DNA from: Clarireedia homoeocarpa
Lineage: Eukaryota > Ascomycota > Leotiomycetes > Helotiales > Rutstroemiaceae
Direction of reading: 5' to 3'
Length of the DNA: 64,000 nucleotides
NCBI GenBank assembly: GCA_001465935.1
Contig: LNKV01000018.1
Location: 146,542-210,541, forward strand
Numbering within the stretch: the stretch's first letter is position 1; the number at the start of each line of letters is the position of its first letter. Of the stretch, positions 21,729 to 33,225 are shown in pieces. The notes under the pieces were generated by a model. It did not search any database and was not told the DNA's origin. It saw only the letters and a program-made list of their open reading frames with translations. The translations under genes and the position numbers were made by a program.

Positions 21729-24090
21729 ATGTTTTTTTGTTGCTTCAATTCATTTGCTGTATTCGCAATCATGGCGAGTGCGAGGTTTTTATCGTTACTA
21801 GCTATTGTGCTCTTAGTTGCTGGAGTGAGCGGGTTGCTTGTATCCCGCCATCATGAAGTTCATGAGAAACGAGAGACCTTACACCCAAGATGGACGAAGA
21901 GAGATCGTGTCGAGTCGCACAAATTGCTGCCTATGCGAATTGGTTTGACTCAATCGAACCTCGACGACGGGCATGATCATTTAATGAGGATGTAAGGATA
22001 TCCCGGACCTTGTGAGGAATTACGATTGACATGTGTAGATCTGACCCTGCCTCTCCGCACTTTGGACAACATTGGACCCAAGAACAGGTTATTGAAGCAT
22101 TCCGCCCCTCTCAGGAGACGGAGGAGGAAGTTCGAAAATGGCTCATTGAGTCAGGGATTCCAGCAAGACGCATCACTCACTCTGATAACAAAGGCTGGTT
22201 TGCATTCTATGCTACCGCGGAAGAGGCTGAACGACTACTATACACCGAGTATCACGAGTACGAAGACTCGGTAACTGGTGGTATTATACCAGCATGTGAG
22301 AGATATCACGTTCCAAAGCACGTTCGAAAGCACATTGACTACATTACGCCCGGCATCAAACTACTTGCCCCTGTGGATCACCCAAACCGAAAGCTGAAAC
22401 GAGACGCTGAGGCTATCAAACATCAACTCTCTCGAAGAGGCACTCACGGCTTGCTCCGAACATCTCAGCTAAACTATACTAATGCCACAGACTTGAGCAC
22501 TTGCGATATCGCCATTACCCCTGCCTGTGTAGCTGCGCTCTACCAAATTCCACCTGCCAATTCCTCGCATCCAAACAATTCAATGGGGATTTTCGAGAGT
22601 GAGCTTCAATTCTATACACAAATGGATTTGGACCTCTTTTTCACGAACTTCACCAGTTACATTCCCAACGGTACACATCCAATTGCGGCAAACATTGACG
22701 GAGGAATGCAATCGACTACTGATCCGAACTACGCCGGTGGAGAGGCAAACTTGGATATTCAGCTTGCGTATCCAATTCTTTATCCGCAAACAATTACTCT
22801 GTATGAGGTCGACGACTATATTGTCCAAGCAAACCAAAATGATACATATACTTTCGGTTTCAATACGTTTTTGGATGCATTGGATGGAGTAAGTTCAATG
22901 TTAATGTTCTGCCTGCCGGTCCTAACAGCTTCTAGTCATATTGCAACTTTACAGCCTACAACGAAACTGGCAACGATCCTTATCTCGATCAAGAATACCC
23001 TGACCCTCTCACCGGTGGCTGGAAAGGCGATCTCATGTGCGGCACTTTCGTGCCAACCAATGTCATTTCTCTCTCATACGGCGGACAAGAAGTCGATCTT
23101 CCTATCTCCTATCAAAAGCGACAATGCCTCGAGTATATGAAGTTGGGCTTGCAAGGTGTTTCTTTTCTATTCGCGTCGGGCGACTCAGGTGTCTCAAGTA
23201 AGTCTAGGATGAATGTATTTTTTGCAATAAGCTGATATAGTTTCTAGATTATCCTGGCGACATAGACGGTCCAACCGGTTGTATCGGCCCCGATCAAAAC
23301 ATCTTCAATCCAACCTGGCCCGGAACCTGTCCCTATGTCACCTCCGTCGGGGCGACCAAAGTATACCCAGGCTACACTGTATACGATCCCGAATCTGCCG
23401 TCTACGATCCCGCCGGCTATCCTTACTCTGTGAACTACTCATCTGGCGGTGGCTTCAGTAACATATACCCCATCCCAGATTACCAGAAAGCATTTGTCGC
23501 CAAATTTTTCGAAGATCATAACCCTCCTTATCCCTACTATAGCGCGTTGAGTAACGATACTGACAATATCCAAACTCTTCCGGATATTGGCGCGTTGGCG
23601 GGGAATACTAGCGGGATCTATAACAGGATTGGAAGAGGTATTCCCGATGTTGCTGCTAACGGAGATAACATTGCTGTAAGTTTTCTACTCTATTCTTTTG
23701 GGGCTCTTGAATGGGTTGGAATTGTACTGACAATAACAAAGATCTATAACGGTAACGTATTCGGCCTCAGTGGTGGTACATCAGCCAGTACACCCATCTT
23801 CTCTGCCGTCATCAATCGTATCAACGAGGAGCGTCTCAACATTGGCAAAGGTCCAATCGGATTCTTGAACCCTTCGCTTTATGCCAATCCATCTATGCTC
23901 AATGATATCACAAACGGCACAAATCCTGGATGCAACACGGTCGGATTTTCCGCAGTTCCTGGGTAAGCCTCCTATTTTCTTCTAGAGTGAGAATGGTTAT
24001 GCTAATCGATACTATAGATGGGATCCAGTGACAGGACTGGGGACACCTAACTACCCGAAGATGTTGAAATACTATTTATCTTTGCCATAG
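21729..24090 (+). CDS. Secreted sedolisin (S53) serine-carboxyl peptidase, tripeptidyl-peptidase type
   Basis: Six exons: 21729-21991, 22039-22888, 22936-23197, 23248-23675, 23742-23962 and 24018-24090. All introns are 47-66 bp GT-AG with matching phases. ATG 21729 or the in-frame ATG 21771 could start; the second gives a better signal peptide (MASARFLSLLAIVLLVAGVSG). A pro-kumamolisin propeptide follows (SDPASPHFGQHWTQEQV...WLIESGIP). The catalytic domain shows GGEANLDIQLAYP (Glu and Asp of the triad), FASGDSGVS (oxyanion Asp) and LSGGTSASTPIFSAVI (nucleophile Ser). The C-terminal WDPVTGLGTPNYPKM carries calcium-site residues. Several N-glycosylation sequons fit secretion. Such enzymes release tripeptides from protein N termini at acidic pH. 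All catalytic residues are present, so it is probably active. Confidence 0.93.
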
Positions 24091-25595
24091 GTGAATTATT
24101 ATCTGCAAAAGAAATGCAAAATACCACAGAAACAGTTCACAATAGTTTGGGTTTAGTGTGACTCGAGGTGAATCTATTAACCTAAAGAATTATGATGCTC
24201 TTTTCCACCAACACCCATGCTTCTTTCCTTATACATCCAGAGAACTGCGCAATCATTCGCCAAGAGCTGGCTCTGACAACTGCCAAGTGGTGTCGAGCCT
24301 CAATTCGATGAGGTTATCCGATATGTACATTCACTGTTGCTATTACATAACACTGTTTTATCATTGCCTTGTCTTAATCTTATGTCAAACAAGTCATTGC
24401 CAATGTCATTCTTGGACATTTTAACTCTGTTTTCCTCATGAAAATGTACCGCGTCATTTCTATCCTCTTATACACAGGATCCACAAGAGGGATAGCTCAG
24501 CAGTAGACACGCTAGCTTTTGGGTTTGTGTGACGAGACTGCCAATAAAGACACTGAATGACCTTAGAATTAACAACTACAGAGCTAAGAGGATCATAAGG
24601 ATCCGAAGGCTTATATACAGGAAGAGATCATGTGCTTAATCACGTGTATGCTAATGCATGCTTATGCCTGCCTGATGTCTGACTCACCCCCGGGGAGGTC
24701 ATGTTCTTATGTAGCATCGTGATAATTTGGTCAGAATCATCACAGTTTGAGTCTGGGGTTACACTTTGATTTCTTGACTTTGTTCGAGTGCTTGAGTTCC
24801 TTTTAAACACTTTCAACTGTTGGCATCGACATTCACCACAACCCCACCTTTACCACGCCGAACCATTTGCAATGATACGACCCAGAACCCGCTTCGCTTG
24901 GCTAGATGGTGGAGTGAATCATATTGAAGCAATTTCGGTGGGGGTATATATATATATGAACTGTGAGAACTCCAAGAGTGACGCCACTTCTAGAAATGTG
25001 ACAATTACGGCTTATATTTCACATGAACATTCTTCTTGTTTTATTTGCACTGAGACATTCAAACGTATGCCAAGCAACCATTTTTTCCAGGCCAGTCCTC
25101 AGGACGCAGGCGAGTGTAACTGGCTACTTTGAGTCTGACTGGGGAATCTGGATAAGTTTTAGAAGTGGCGGATACTGAAATAGGGAACATGAGTTGAAAA
25201 TGACGGTGCTTGCTGCTCGTCATTGAAAAGCGTTTTTCGTTGCTCTCTGAGATTAAGCGCTGTTGTTTATTATCTTCTGCTGTCACTCAACACCAGTCTT
25301 CATTATTTTTTGCTATCTTTTTGTGTATAAATGTATTAAAATGAAAGATGCGAAGTGCTGGTCTTAAATATATCGAGTATCGACATACTTCATGTAGGAG
25401 GAACACCGCGATAGTATTTTTGAGCTCTTCTTGCAATCTGTAGCTGATCCTACCAAAGGCTCTTCTGAAGGCCCTATATATGCGTTCGATTCGACCACTG
25501 TCCGGTACCGGAGGATAACTCCACTACGTTATAAATTCACTGATGTATTGAGAGTGCTATCAGTTGGTCCGAGCTTGGAGACATTTTTTGTTGCA
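24091..25595. other. Intergenic region leading into transposon relics
   Basis: No gene recognised. AT-rich simple sequence (TA)n lies around 24946-24957. The short frames are unsupported. Confidence 0.45.
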
Positions 25596-26195
25596 TATCT
25601 AGCAAAACCTCGCTATAAGAATAACCTCGATATAAGAATAATTATTTTGGTCCTGTAGAATTTTGTATAGGAAATAAGAATATCCTCATTATAAGAATAA
25701 TTCTTGAGGATTTTGGGCCTGCAAGGGGTTCAGGGGGATTGTATTCTTAGCCAGCCAATCAGAGTACGTAAAAATAGAAATACTGTAGAACTACTATTTT
25801 ATTATCAAATTTATCAACAATAGTACCTATTTAGGATTTTATTACTTTAAAATACTTAGAATATTATCCTTTTCAATTGTTCCAGCGAAATATAATACTG
25901 AACAATACAAAATCCGTCGATTGTATATTAGATTCTCTTGAAGCTCTAGAGAAATTGAGTATATTCGATATACAGTTACCTAGCGATAGCGAACTTAAGC
26001 CTTATTTATATACAATCGAACGGGCTATTAGAGAAAGAAAGATCAGAGAGGCAAAACAAGTACAATTAGATCGATTCTTTACTGTAGTACCTAGAGAGAA
26101 CTAGTATATCCTCAAAAACTTCGATATAAGAATACCTCGATAATATTCTTAAAACATCCGCCGAAACGCGATTCTTATAGCGAGGTTTTGCTGTA
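25596..26195. mobile_element. TIR-bounded pogo/Fot1-like element, internally deleted
   Basis: An inverted repeat of at least 22 bp (left AGCAAAACCTCGCTATAAGAAT from about 25599; right copy ends about 26193) bounds roughly 600 bp of AT-rich DNA. Sub-terminal CTTCGATATAAGAAT / CTCGATATAAGAAT copies repeat just inside both ends. Right of the element is TA, the usual target of Tc1/mariner/pogo elements; the left flank (TATCTAG) is less clean. TIRs of the form CAGCAAAACCTCG resemble fungal Fot1/pogo families. The interior keeps the C-terminal piece of a transposase (next entry). It could not move on its own. Confidence 0.75.
25877..26104 (+). pseudogene. C-terminal remnant of a pogo/Tigger-like DDE transposase
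   Basis: A 75-residue frame without an upstream partner. It contains VDCILDSLEALEKLSIFDIQL, then an IERAIRERKIREAKQVQLDRFF tail. A helical tail ending in a K/Q-rich run and a (L/I)D-x-FF motif is typical of the extreme C terminus of CENP-B/pogo-type transposases. The catalytic DDE core is missing, so the copy is dead. The family call rests on this tail plus the flanking TIRs. Confidence 0.6.
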
Positions 26196-26211
26196 ATACG
26201 ATGACTGACTC

Positions 26212-26284
26212 GGTCGACATCTTCTTTGGTCGACATCTACATTGGTCGACATCTGCCTTGGTCGACATCTGCCTTGGTCGACAC
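26212..26284 (+). repeat. 16-bp tandem repeat (GGTCGACATCTGCCTT), 4.5 units
   Basis: Units at 26212, 26228, 26244 and 26260, with a partial fifth at 26276. Units 3 and 4 are identical; units 1 and 2 differ in the last six bases. Each unit holds a GTCGAC palindrome. It starts 17 bp from the transposon end. Confidence 0.9.
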
Positions 26285-26467
26285 GACTTCCTTGATTGAC
26301 GGCCACAAGTCTTGCCAAATAAATTGGATATCACTTCTATGAGCGTTCATGCCACTGCAAAGTATCGAAGATAAAATCTTTCTAGTTGTTGATTACACGT
26401 TCTCACAGTTCTAGAAAGAATCTTATTATATTGATTACCAAGTGTTTTTTAAATCGTCGACTGAGGA

Positions 26468-26986
26468 TGATGTCGAGCAAAGGAGCAAGAGATCGAGCAG
26501 CCAGAGACGAAGGAGCTATATATCAGGTATGCAACAAATTCTGCCTTTCTATACTCTCTATTCACTTCTCCTAGGCGTTATCCCCTTTACTGCCAAATGC
26601 TCGCGACCTCGCCACAAATCGAGGTGGGAAAGTCGCGTATAGCAATCAAGGAGGTACTGTATATATTCCAGAGTTATTCGGGATTGAATTGAATTGCGTG
26701 ATAGAGGCATAGATCTTATGTATATCTGTGCAGCGTATACCAAATACATACCATATCGTTGTGCTCCGGCTGCCCCTCATGGCGGCTAGGGAGGGATTCA
26801 GGGCCGCGATCCGTATCCATCGTATTCGGGCTCTTCTTAAAGCAAATCTAAGAAGAAATGTAAGCATAGCCAGCTAGCTCTGCGATATTCTCGATTTCTC
26901 ACAGACGTCTGTTGCTAACTTGCTTTGCATTGCAGACGCATGTTTTTACATCAGTCCAATCATGCGCGTCGGTCAGTTTCCCCTAA
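26468..26986 (+). CDS. Possible small multi-exon gene, family unknown
   Basis: Splicing by eye gives a plausible reading frame. ATG about 26468 (MMSSKGARDRAARDEGAIYQ) runs to a GTATGC donor at about 26526. A CTCCTAG acceptor at about 26574 leads to ALSPLLPNARDLATNRGG...YIPELFGIELN. The frame may stop soon after at TAG (VIEA), or splice from GTGATAG to TGTGCAG into RIPNTYHIVVLRLPLMAAREGFRAAIRIHRIRALLKANLRRN. The last intron, 26860-26935, is very good (GTAAGC, GCTAAC branch, TTGCAG) and leads to a short last exon ending at TAA 26986. I recognise no domain. It sits between two transposon relics and may be a relic itself. Start and second intron are uncertain. Confidence 0.35.
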
Positions 26987-27209
26987 AGAGTCAAGCTTCT
27001 CGCTCATCCGCATGTGTTTGGGCACTTCCCGCTCGCCCCCCCCCCTTTGGTTTGTAATCTGCATGTATGTATACTAATCACATCCGTTCGCACTAGAATA
27101 TCCCAGGGGCTTTTTTGATTCGAGAAATGTGGGGGTTACGTGACACAAAGAAAAGTGCGGGGTTAGCATTTTCCTAATCCGGCTCGCTGGTGACAGAAAA
27201 AATGGCACT

Positions 27210-28690
27210 CACAAAATCGACCCAAACGAAATCTTAGTTTTTACCCTTTAATCAGCCTTTTATAATACAACAACTAATAGAAATTGATAAAAGATTTCTA
27301 TAGAAGAATTATAGATTAGAATATACTATTTAATTCTAGCCAAAAATTAAAAGAATCGAATTAAAATTGATGGATTTGTAAGTGTTTTAAATTGAAGGGT
27401 TAACGCGACATTCGTTCAGTTCGACAGTAACTATCTCGATTAATAATTCCTAACTTATAAAATAACACTTATAAGTGCTAGTATATAGGCCAGAGATAAA
27501 TAGTTTAAAACAGTATATTTATTAGAGTTATAGTTGTTGAGAAATTCTATATACAAGTAAGTGTCTTCGAGGCCTAAAATATATCTAAAAGGAAGTAATT
27601 TGTAACTACCCAGATTAATATCACTACTTAGTTATTTGCCTATTAGCTGCAATTATATCTTGAAGCCTCTATAGTATAGAATCAATCAGTTTATTAATAT
27701 AATCCAGCTTTAAAGTGTCCTAGCCTTCTAGAACTAGCTCTTTTAAAGTCTCTTTATCCTAATACGTATACTTCCTGACTACCTGTTTAGGGACTTGCTA
27801 GTAGTTCTCGATAGGAGAGAGGTCAGGGGAATTATAACAGTTCTGATAAATTACTAGACTATATAAATATTTCTATTTCTTGACTTTATTATTATATTTA
27901 CTGTTATAGCTATATCCTGAATCTCTATCTTCCTCAAGTACGAATAGTAACTTAAAACGTAATCATAGCTTAACTACCACTTCTAGGATCTGATTGATAT
28001 ATATATTATACAATATCTTACTATTCTTATTTCCAGGGATATTGTAGAAGTATATCTTGCTCTTGAAGTTATAGCTAACAACTACTCAGAAATAGACTCG
28101 ATAATAGTTCTCCTCTATTAAGACCCTTTGTTACTGAATATAGTCAATATAGAGTCTACAATCAGGCTTCTGTATAATCCAGGCTTTCCCTTCAGGCCTA
28201 AGAGACTAGTAGCACTTATCAGAGAATCGTATATTCCTCTAGTCCTTTTTTTTAAAGTATTTTGCTAGTATATCTGTTACCTAAGCTACTCTGGCTACTA
28301 TAGTGTTAGGTGTAACTTATCCCTTAGTACAAGAAATATATTTAAAGTACCCTATAGATCCCATAGCCTGTTTGATAGTCCTTCTATATACCTCAATACT
28401 ATATATATTAGCTAGTTGCTGCCAATTGAGCTTTCTAGCCTTAAAACCCTCCTTTTTCAAGAATATCTCTATAGCCCGAATATTATAACTATCGATAATT
28501 CTTTTTACACCTCTTGTTTCTATCCGTACTATAGAATTATTAAGCTATCTTGGATCAGGGTCACTATAATATCGCTATCCTGTACGATAGGAGATACTAT
28601 ACACGTCGAAGATACGCGACTTAAACAAAGAGGTCAGCTTTGAATCAATCAAATCGTATACGTTCTGAACCTGTACACATATAGGCGTTC
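27210..28690. mobile_element. AT-rich, RIP-degraded Tc1/mariner element
   Basis: About 1.5 kb of strongly AT-rich, TpA-rich DNA, contrasting sharply with flanks. It contains the transposase relic described in the next entry. I could not define terminal inverted repeats with confidence (short CGCGAC similarity near 27413 and about 28616 only), so the boundaries mark the AT-rich block, not proven ends. Confidence 0.65.
27700..28560 (-). pseudogene. Tc1/mariner DDE transposase pseudogene with RIP-like stops
   Basis: Reading the minus strand through stop codons gives, in order: a helix-turn-helix start (AIEIFLKKEGFKARKLNWQQLA, about 28490-28400), then FSDKCY-stop-SLRPEGKAWI (about 28230) and a VLIEENYYRVYF segment. 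Next come FVLEEDRDSGY (about 27940, second catalytic region), NNKVKK-stop-KY and NSPDLSPIENY-stop-Q (about 27830-27800). The last is the SPDLNPIEN.W block that ends Tc1/mariner catalytic domains. Many TAG/TAA codons fall where Trp (TGG) or Gln (CAG) is expected, the signature of C-to-T change by RIP. The gene is dead. The identification is direct from the conserved blocks. Confidence 0.88.
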
Positions 28691-29058
28691 GGTTATATTT
28701 TTGGGCATGTATATTGGTTTCATATCTCCTTTTACGAGCTGAAAGTATTGTATTGTGATTTAATAATTAATTAATGAAGTTATGATGCTTTTGGTGGATG
28801 CGCGATTTAAATGTTGTGAGTGCCATTTTTTCTGTCACTAGCGAGTCCGGTAAGAAATTGTGTTTTCAGAATTATGAGATTTTTGTAAATTTTCTGCTTA
28901 GCGAAATAGATCAGATTTATAAGTCGCTATGGCTTGCCATGGGAATGTGTCTTGGTGAGTATAAAGTCTTGTATTTTGTCGTTGTTCGATTGTGCATAGT
29001 TTCTTTTTTTCCTCGATCAAGTTCGAGTATCTACTATCAAGTTGAAGTAATATCATTC
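28691..29058. other. Promoter flank of the PRISE-like gene
   Basis: AT-rich flank next to the Tc1 relic and 5' leader of the next gene. No separate gene seen; the open frame through 28798-29059 has no domain. Confidence 0.4.
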
Positions 29059-30413
29059 ATGGCTAGCAACGAAAACCCAAAAGTCGCACTCATTACGGGT
29101 GCGAATGGAATCTCTGGTGCAGCGGTGTTGAAACAACTTTCTTCCAATCCTATCTGGTACGTCAGTCTCCGCCGTCATTTTTATGCGTCTTCTCCTGTCC
29201 CTATCCTTGTCCCAGCCTCATGTGCCACCCCCCCTCCACCCCCCGGCGAGTCCCCTTTAGTCAGACCTCATTAACACCCCTTCCCTCAACCCCTAGGTCG
29301 CAAATCCATGCTCTCTCCCGCTCGCCCCCCACCACCGCCCCTTCAGACCCGCGCATCCAGTTCCACACCCTCGACCTAACCGCCCCCCAATCCTCCATCA
29401 CCTCCGCTCTCCAATCCCACAACATCACCTCCGTAACCCATTTCTTCCACTTCGCATACCTCCACTCTCCCTCCATCTCTCAACAGGCTAAGGATAACAT
29501 TCCTCTTTTCCGTAACACGCTGTATGCGGTTGACGAGGCTTGCGGAGCGACTTTAGAACGTGTCATCTTGCAGACCGGCGGAAAAGATTATGGGATTCAC
29601 GCTCAAGCGCCACCTAGCGTTCCTCTTATGGAATCGCAGCCACGAACTACGAACCCCGCGGCCCTCCCAATGTTTTACTACACCCAGGAAGATGACCTCT
29701 GGGCGCTGAAGGAAAAGAGGAAGTGGAGCTGGAACGTGACGTTGCCGTTCTGGATTAATGGGTATGTGCCCAAGTCGGGCATGAGCTGGACGACGAGCGC
29801 GGCTGTTTATTTTTCGCTTTGTAGAGCGCTTGGGTGGGTAGTTTTCTTTCTGTCTACCCCCCTTTCTGAAATGAGGTGTTTTGAGTGGGAAGAGACTGGG
29901 AACTGCGAAGTCAAACTAATCCAGATATCTACATAAAGCAAACCCGCTATCTTCCCGGGCGACCCAGAAAAGAGTTCCTACCGCCGCCCCCAGCACTTCA
30001 GCACCGCCCGCACCATCGCCTCCTTCACCGAATGGCTCGCGCTGAATCCCTCCCCAGAAGTACAAAACCAGCGCTTCAACATCGTCGACGATACAGTCAC
30101 GACATTCGAAGACCTCTGGGTAGGAGTAGGTAAGTATTTCGGGGGCGAGACGAAAGCAATCGCGGGGTATGATTTGATGGGGGAGATTCAGGAAATGCTT
30201 GGGAAGTGGGAGAGTGTGGGGGGAAGTAAGGAGGCATTGGGGTTGTGTACATGGGATATCTTTGTGGGGGCTATGGCGGAGGGGAACTGGGGGAGTGATG
30301 TGTCGATGGAGAAGGCGAGGGGGGTGGGCTGGTTGGAGAGGGTGGATACGGTGGAGGAGATGGGGAGGATTTTTGGGGAGATGGGGAAGGATGGGTTGAT
30401 TCCTGTTTTTTGA
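29059..30413 (+). CDS. PRISE-like short-chain reductase (progesterone 5-beta-reductase/iridoid synthase-like)
   Basis: Start ATG 29059 (MASNENPKVALITGANGISG). Exon 1 is 29059-29156, followed by a 140-bp intron (29157-29296). Exon 2 is 29297-29833, with a probable 105-bp intron (29834-29938, GTGGGT donor, AAG acceptor). Exon 3 is 29939-30413. The N terminus carries the NAD(P)H-binding Rossmann motif (TGANGISG). DLTAPQSSI and VTHFFHFAY follow as in extended SDRs. VILQTGGKDYGIH and FYYTQEDDLWAL match the PRISE subfamily, where Lys and Tyr of these blocks are the catalytic pair. The C-terminal half has KPAIFPGDPEKSSYR, FNIVDDTVTTFEDLW and GYDLMGEI. About 369 residues. In fungi such enzymes are often secondary-metabolism or xenobiotic reductases, but no cluster partners are seen here. 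The AAG acceptor is the only one that keeps frame. Confidence 0.87.
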
Positions 30414-31148
30414 GTGATGCGTAGAGTAGAGGATCAGATGAGGAATTTTGGTGCAGGCGCAGGGCTTAATTTACAGTAAATTCGCTGGTGAATAATTTAT
30501 TAGTATATGTAGTACCATAAGACTCCAAGTACGTGTGGTCAATTTGGTCTATATTTGTTTTACTCTACCTATGTTATCTTTCATTCGGCCCCAACGGAAT
30601 ATTACACCTTCCTTGCCCGCCATCACCCGCGAAGTTGGGGGCGACGAGGAATTGTACCCAATACTTTTTCTGACAGTCATGATGGAGTGCATAGAATGGA
30701 TCTCAGGTCGTATTTATCCTGCGGCGGTGTTTTCTTCATGGATGGTCGCCAATTGGGGGGGCCTTTGTTCTGATTTGTTGGTTCGCGTAGATAAATAAGC
30801 TTCGCTGCAGAATACAGGTTCCCCTATCTGAATATATGCAGAGAATATATTGTATCGTCTCGAATATAGATTGACAGGCTCTTCTTTTCAAATATGTATG
30901 GGGGAATGAGGTCCGACCATTATTCAAGAATGCAACCGCGCCTCACTATGTTGTATGAAGCCTGACCACTCGTTAATACTGAATATGGTAGACGATCATG
31001 GTGGAGTTTCCCTTTGAAAAGGAAGATGTATAACATATTCGAATGTTGATCGCCTCTCTTTCGTTTCCGTTACTAGATAGTTTCTCAGATATCACCAAGT
31101 CATTTTCTAAGAAGCTTTAGTCACATCTTTCATCCCTTCGCCTTTAAT
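30414..31148. other. Intergenic region
   Basis: 3' flank of the reductase and 5' flank of the rhodopsin-domain gene. Nothing recognised. Confidence 0.45.
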
Positions 31149-32406
31149 ATGAACTCTCCTACTTCGTTCCCTCCTGGGTATACAACTGAAAATAGGAGTG
31201 GTGAAGTTCTACGAATAACAATAGTATTTGTTATTCTCGAAATTATTTTTGTTGGATTATACTTTATATCTCGTATGAAGACGAACACTGCATATACACT
31301 TGATGCAGTTCTCATCTATTGCGCTTTGTTTTCAGACTTAGGGATTCTTCCTATCAACATTGGTAAGCAAAATACTCGAATTATCACATCTGCAACTCTA
31401 ATCATACAGCAGTGGGTGTAAAGTATGCTGCTTCTGGAAGACATTTGATAACTGCGTCCATTTCTGAGACCAGCACATGGCTGAAGTTAAATTTCGCTTG
31501 GGAGTTCTTCTATCAGCCATGTATTTCTCTACCAAAGTTATCGATTCTTTGTTTCTACCATCGACTATTCGGCATTAAAAACACAGTCCGTTGGGGTATA
31601 TATATGACCACAGGAATCATCATCGCTAATTGGATCTCGGGACATATTATTGTCTTGGTCCAATGCAAGCCAATTGCCTATACATGGAATCGAAAAATTC
31701 CAGGGGGTACTTGTTTGGATATTGGTAGAATTGAAATGTTTTATGGGGTACCGAATATTGCCACGGATATTGCAGTACTGACTTTGCCACTCCCATCGAT
31801 ATGGGAACTTCAAACCTCGAAAGCTAAGAGGCTTGGTCTTGTATTCACATTCATGACAGCTGGTGTGTAAGTATTTCAATCTTGGGATGAAAGCGTCAGA
31901 CTGACAGTTACGTAAGAGGATTGATCACAGCTATTCTCCGACTGGTGTCATTCATCAAAAGTGCCGATTTCTTTTCTAACGACTTTACATGGCTTGGTGT
32001 CGACCCTGTCGTGTACACCACGATTGAATCGGGAACCTATCTCATCGCAGCATGTCTCCCATCTCTTCGATCTCTAGCTGTGTACCGCGCACGGATTCAA
32101 GATTTGACAAGCTCTGTCACTAAGTTGTTCGGTTACATCACAGAAATCGAGGGTACAAAGATTAGTAGTAGACCACTACGTAACCTTCCACTTGAAAACA
32201 ATCCCGATTCAGGTGTAGCAGGATTCACAAAATTATCTGGGGAGCATCTTTGGCCAGAGAAGGCACACACGAAGAATTCAGCTGCATTGTGTCATTCTTC
32301 GAATCAAGATATCATGATGAGAGATCCGGAAATAGGTGATCAGGGGCGGAGTCGTATCTATGTGCTAAATGACTATATTATATCCACCACAACTTCACAA
32401 CATTGA
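31149..32406 (+). CDS. SAT4/PTH11-like fungal rhodopsin-domain membrane protein
   Basis: Exon 1 31149-31362, a 47-bp intron, exon 2 31410-31866, a short second intron (31867-31907 with a CAG acceptor giving GVYVRGLITA, or to 31916 with AAG giving GVGLITA), then exon 3 to TGA 32406. It lacks an N-terminal CFEM domain and opens with a short Pro/Ser segment (MNSPTSFPPGYTT). Seven hydrophobic stretches are visible: ITIVFVILEIIFVGLYFI; AVLIYCALFSDLGIL; LNFAWEFFYQPCISLPKLSIL with FYHRLF, the family's hallmark region; WGIYMTTGIIIANWISGHIIVLVQC; NIATDIAVLTLPLP; LGLVFTFMTAGV; and TTIESGTYLIAACLPSL. The family signature ATD(I/V).....P.P is present. The cytosolic tail is Ser-rich. Members are candidate surface receptors or membrane sensors; no ligand is assigned. 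Confidence 0.88.
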
Positions 32407-32653
32407 TACATTGGTATATCCGAAGGTGTGGGAAGGTCGTTGTGGGGGGTTGGGGAGGGGTGATAAGCTCGCGAGTAGGAAACCCCTTTTCTCAGCGAGA
32501 AAACAACCCAAATTTTCGCTAGAAAATTAGCAAGTATTCCAAACTCCGAAGCTAATATGCATCGTCAAGCTCCTCAACCTCCTTAGTTAGTGACGATTCC
32601 TTTACTTCATTAGCTAGTAAAGTCAAACCAGGAGACCCGTTACAAATCCATAG

Positions 32654-32697
<44 letters not shown>

Positions 32698-33225
32698 AGC
32701 AGTATACCACTTGACACCTAGAATCTTCTTAGAAGTGTCTCTCAATCCACGAACGATCTCGGTCTTCAACAACAGTAACGAGGACAGTCACCACCTTAGA
32801 ACTATCTATCCCTGTTGGTATACTCTCGTCTTTCGTTAATCCGATCTTTACTCCTTTTACCTATTCTATTCTATTGGTAGATGGATTTCCACCGAGTTAA
32901 GTAACACCCAAACAATCAAGCATTGAATACTTCAGATACATGCTCCCTCCCTCTCCAATGACGCAGACATTCAGGTCATAAAGGGAAAATATGCAAAAAA
33001 AAAAGGTTGCTAAGGAGAGGAGGGCGGTTTGGGATATGAACAATTGTATATTTTATTCGGAGCTGGGTGTTGTCTCCTCTCCCTCGCTTTTGCGGTCATT
33101 CGTACACCTGTATGTGCTCACTCACCATCAAGCTCACGGGTATTTATATCGTACACACAAGACAAGCTTTATTCTCTCATCACTTGCCCCACCGTTCCTT
33201 TTCTACCCTTACTCCCCAAATCTCC
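32407..33225. other. Intergenic region with a long poly-A tract
   Basis: No gene recognised. Contains a 43-bp homopolymer (next entry) and ordinary AT-rich flank. Downstream of both neighbouring genes. Confidence 0.45.
32654..32696. repeat. A43 homopolymer
   Basis: An uninterrupted run of 43 A. It could be a microsatellite or the tail of an old retroposed sequence; no SINE or LINE body was recognised upstream. Length may be affected by assembly error. Confidence 0.9.

Noticed and set aside
24481..24560. Sequence GGGATAGCTCAGCAGTAGA resembling a tRNA 5' half
   Set aside because: D-arm-like string only; no matching anticodon stem, T arm or acceptor pairing could be found downstream.
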